Shown: in pieces, positions 5,730 through 6,460 of the stretch
How positions within the stretch are numbered: position 1 is the stretch's first letter
Layout: the number at the start of each line of letters is the position of its first letter
NCBI GenBank assembly: GCA_003649845.1
Contig: QMTB01000091.1
Coordinates: forward strand, 1 to 6,460
DNA from: Thermoplasmata archaeon
GTDB lineage: Archaea > Thermoplasmatota > E2 > DHVEG-1
Length of the DNA stretch: 6,460 bases
Reading direction: 5' to 3'
Notes under the pieces: generated by a model
What the model was told of the DNA's origin: nothing
Databases searched by the model: none
The model's input: the letters and a program-made list of their open reading frames with translations, nothing else
Translations under genes and position numbers: made by a program

Positions 5730-6460
5730 ATCCAGCTGCTTCAGCTTTATATAGATAGATTGTCTGTGTTGGGAAGGCCATCTCTATACCTTCTTTTTCA
5801 AAAGATTCTTTAATCGCAAAATTAATAGCTTGCTGCGTATCAAGATACTTGGTATAATCCTTAGTATTAAGATAATATACAACCTCGAAGTTTAAACTGA
5901 AATCTCCAAATTCTCTGAAATGAACTCTATCTAGTTTATCTACATGTTCTAGTTTATCTGGGTCAATTATATCCTCTATGATACCTGGTATCTTCTTAAG
6001 TTTCTCCAAAGGTGTATCATATGTTACACCAAATGTAAATGCGACTCTACGTTTCCTCATCCTCTTGAAGTTTCTAACACTAGTAGAGGTTAACTCCTTA
6101 TTAGATAATACAAGTTCCTCACCCTGTAATAATTTTATACGTGTTGATTTTAAAGTTATCCTAGTAACTGTTCCAGCATATTCTCCAACTATTATAAAGT
6201 CACCTACTTCAAAAGGTCTATCAAAGTATATGGAGAATGCACTGAAGAAGTCAGCTAAAACATTTTGTAATGCAAAACCAATTACAATACCAGTAACTCC
6301 TAATCCAACTACTGCACCAGATAGATCAACACCCCATGTGTTAAGTATAAATAATAAAGCAAAAAGTGCAACAATTCCTTTTACAATATTTTTAATTACA
6401 AATATAAAATGTTCACTAGCTTTCTCTTTTCCTCTCTCCTCTGCATACCATGATAATAAT
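5728..6460 (-). CDS. MscS-family small-conductance mechanosensitive channel (5' end outside window)
   Basis: The reading frame is open from the right edge to the TAA at 5728-5730, giving 243 visible C-terminal residues with no in-frame ATG before 6060. The Met codon at 6060 is internal, not the start. Visible residues 21-42 form a hydrophobic helix. Residues 47-76 form the pore-lining TM3 with the typical small-residue pattern GAVVGLGVTGIVIGFALQNVLADFFS. This is followed by the family hallmark FDRPFEVGDFI at 79-89, the beta domain with GTVTRITLKSTRI, VLSNKELTSTSVRNFKR (117-133), and the alpha/beta C-terminal vestibule. MscS channels are homoheptamers in the cytoplasmic membrane that open under membrane tension and release solutes on hypo-osmotic shock. 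The N-terminal transmembrane helix or helices lie beyond the window, so the exact subfamily is undetermined. Confidence 0.93.
   Translation of the reverse strand, partial: LLSWYAEERGKEKASEHFIFVIKNIVKGIVALFALLFILNTWGVDLSGAVVGLGVTGIVIGFALQNVLADFFSAFSIYFDRPFEVGDFIIVGEYAGTVTRITLKSTRIKLLQGEELVLSNKELTSTSVRNFKRMRKRRVAFTFGVTYDTPLEKLKKIPGIIEDIIDPDKLEHVDKLDRVHFREFGDFSLNFEVVYYLNTKDYTKYLDTQQAINFAIKESFEKEGIEMAFPTQTIYLYKAEAAG

Noticed and set aside
5728..6060. A 110-residue stand-alone protein starting at the reverse-strand ATG at 6060
   Set aside because: The frame stays open to the right edge and encodes the MscS pore helix and beta domain upstream of this Met, so the Met is internal to a larger gene.
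1..6460. CRISPR array, insertion sequence, phage genes or defence system
   Set aside because: I saw no spaced direct repeats, transposase or integrase motifs, terminal inverted repeats or defence-protein motifs on either strand. The genes are metabolic, translational and membrane-channel genes.

Overview
The window looks like chromosomal DNA from an AT-rich archaeon, possibly a thermophile. Four things point that way. AGA (Arg) and ATA (Ile) codons dominate every gene. The tRNA-Gln has an archaeal-type A1-U72 closing pair, no encoded CCA, and a BRE/TATA promoter about 30 bp upstream of its 5' end. The first gene of the forward operon has no Shine-Dalgarno (SD) and sits about 28 bp after a TATA-like box, so it is probably leaderless. 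Later genes carry GGTG or GAGGT sites. The lineage cannot be fixed from this sequence alone. A bacterial host is not fully excluded, mainly because a bacterial-type GlnRS is present.

Layout: bases 1-168 are non-coding, with a 21-bp palindrome and a promoter. A tight forward operon (169-3906, gaps of 11-16 nt) encodes a SerB-like HAD phosphatase, a glucosyl-3-phosphoglycerate synthase (GpgS)-like GT81 glycosyltransferase, a second divergent GT81-like glycosyltransferase and a calcineurin-like metallophosphoesterase. A reverse-strand block follows (6460 down to 3884): an MscS-type mechanosensitive channel truncated by the window edge, a tRNA-Gln(CUG), and a full-length glutaminyl-tRNA synthetase. 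GlnRS converges on the metallophosphoesterase and the two coding regions overlap by 23 bp.

How the genes may work together: the forward operon looks like a pathway for a glucosylglycerate-type compatible solute. GpgS would join a sugar nucleotide to 3-phosphoglycerate, the HAD enzyme (or the metallophosphoesterase) would remove the phosphate, and the second glycosyltransferase could add another sugar, as in mannosylglucosylglycerate synthesis. An osmotically gated channel nearby fits that theme but is not proof.

The most notable point is the tRNA-Gln/GlnRS pair. Archaea normally make Gln-tRNA by GatDE transamidation and lack GlnRS. Here a bacterial-type GlnRS gene lies 31 nt behind an archaeal-looking tRNA-Gln and probably shares its promoter.
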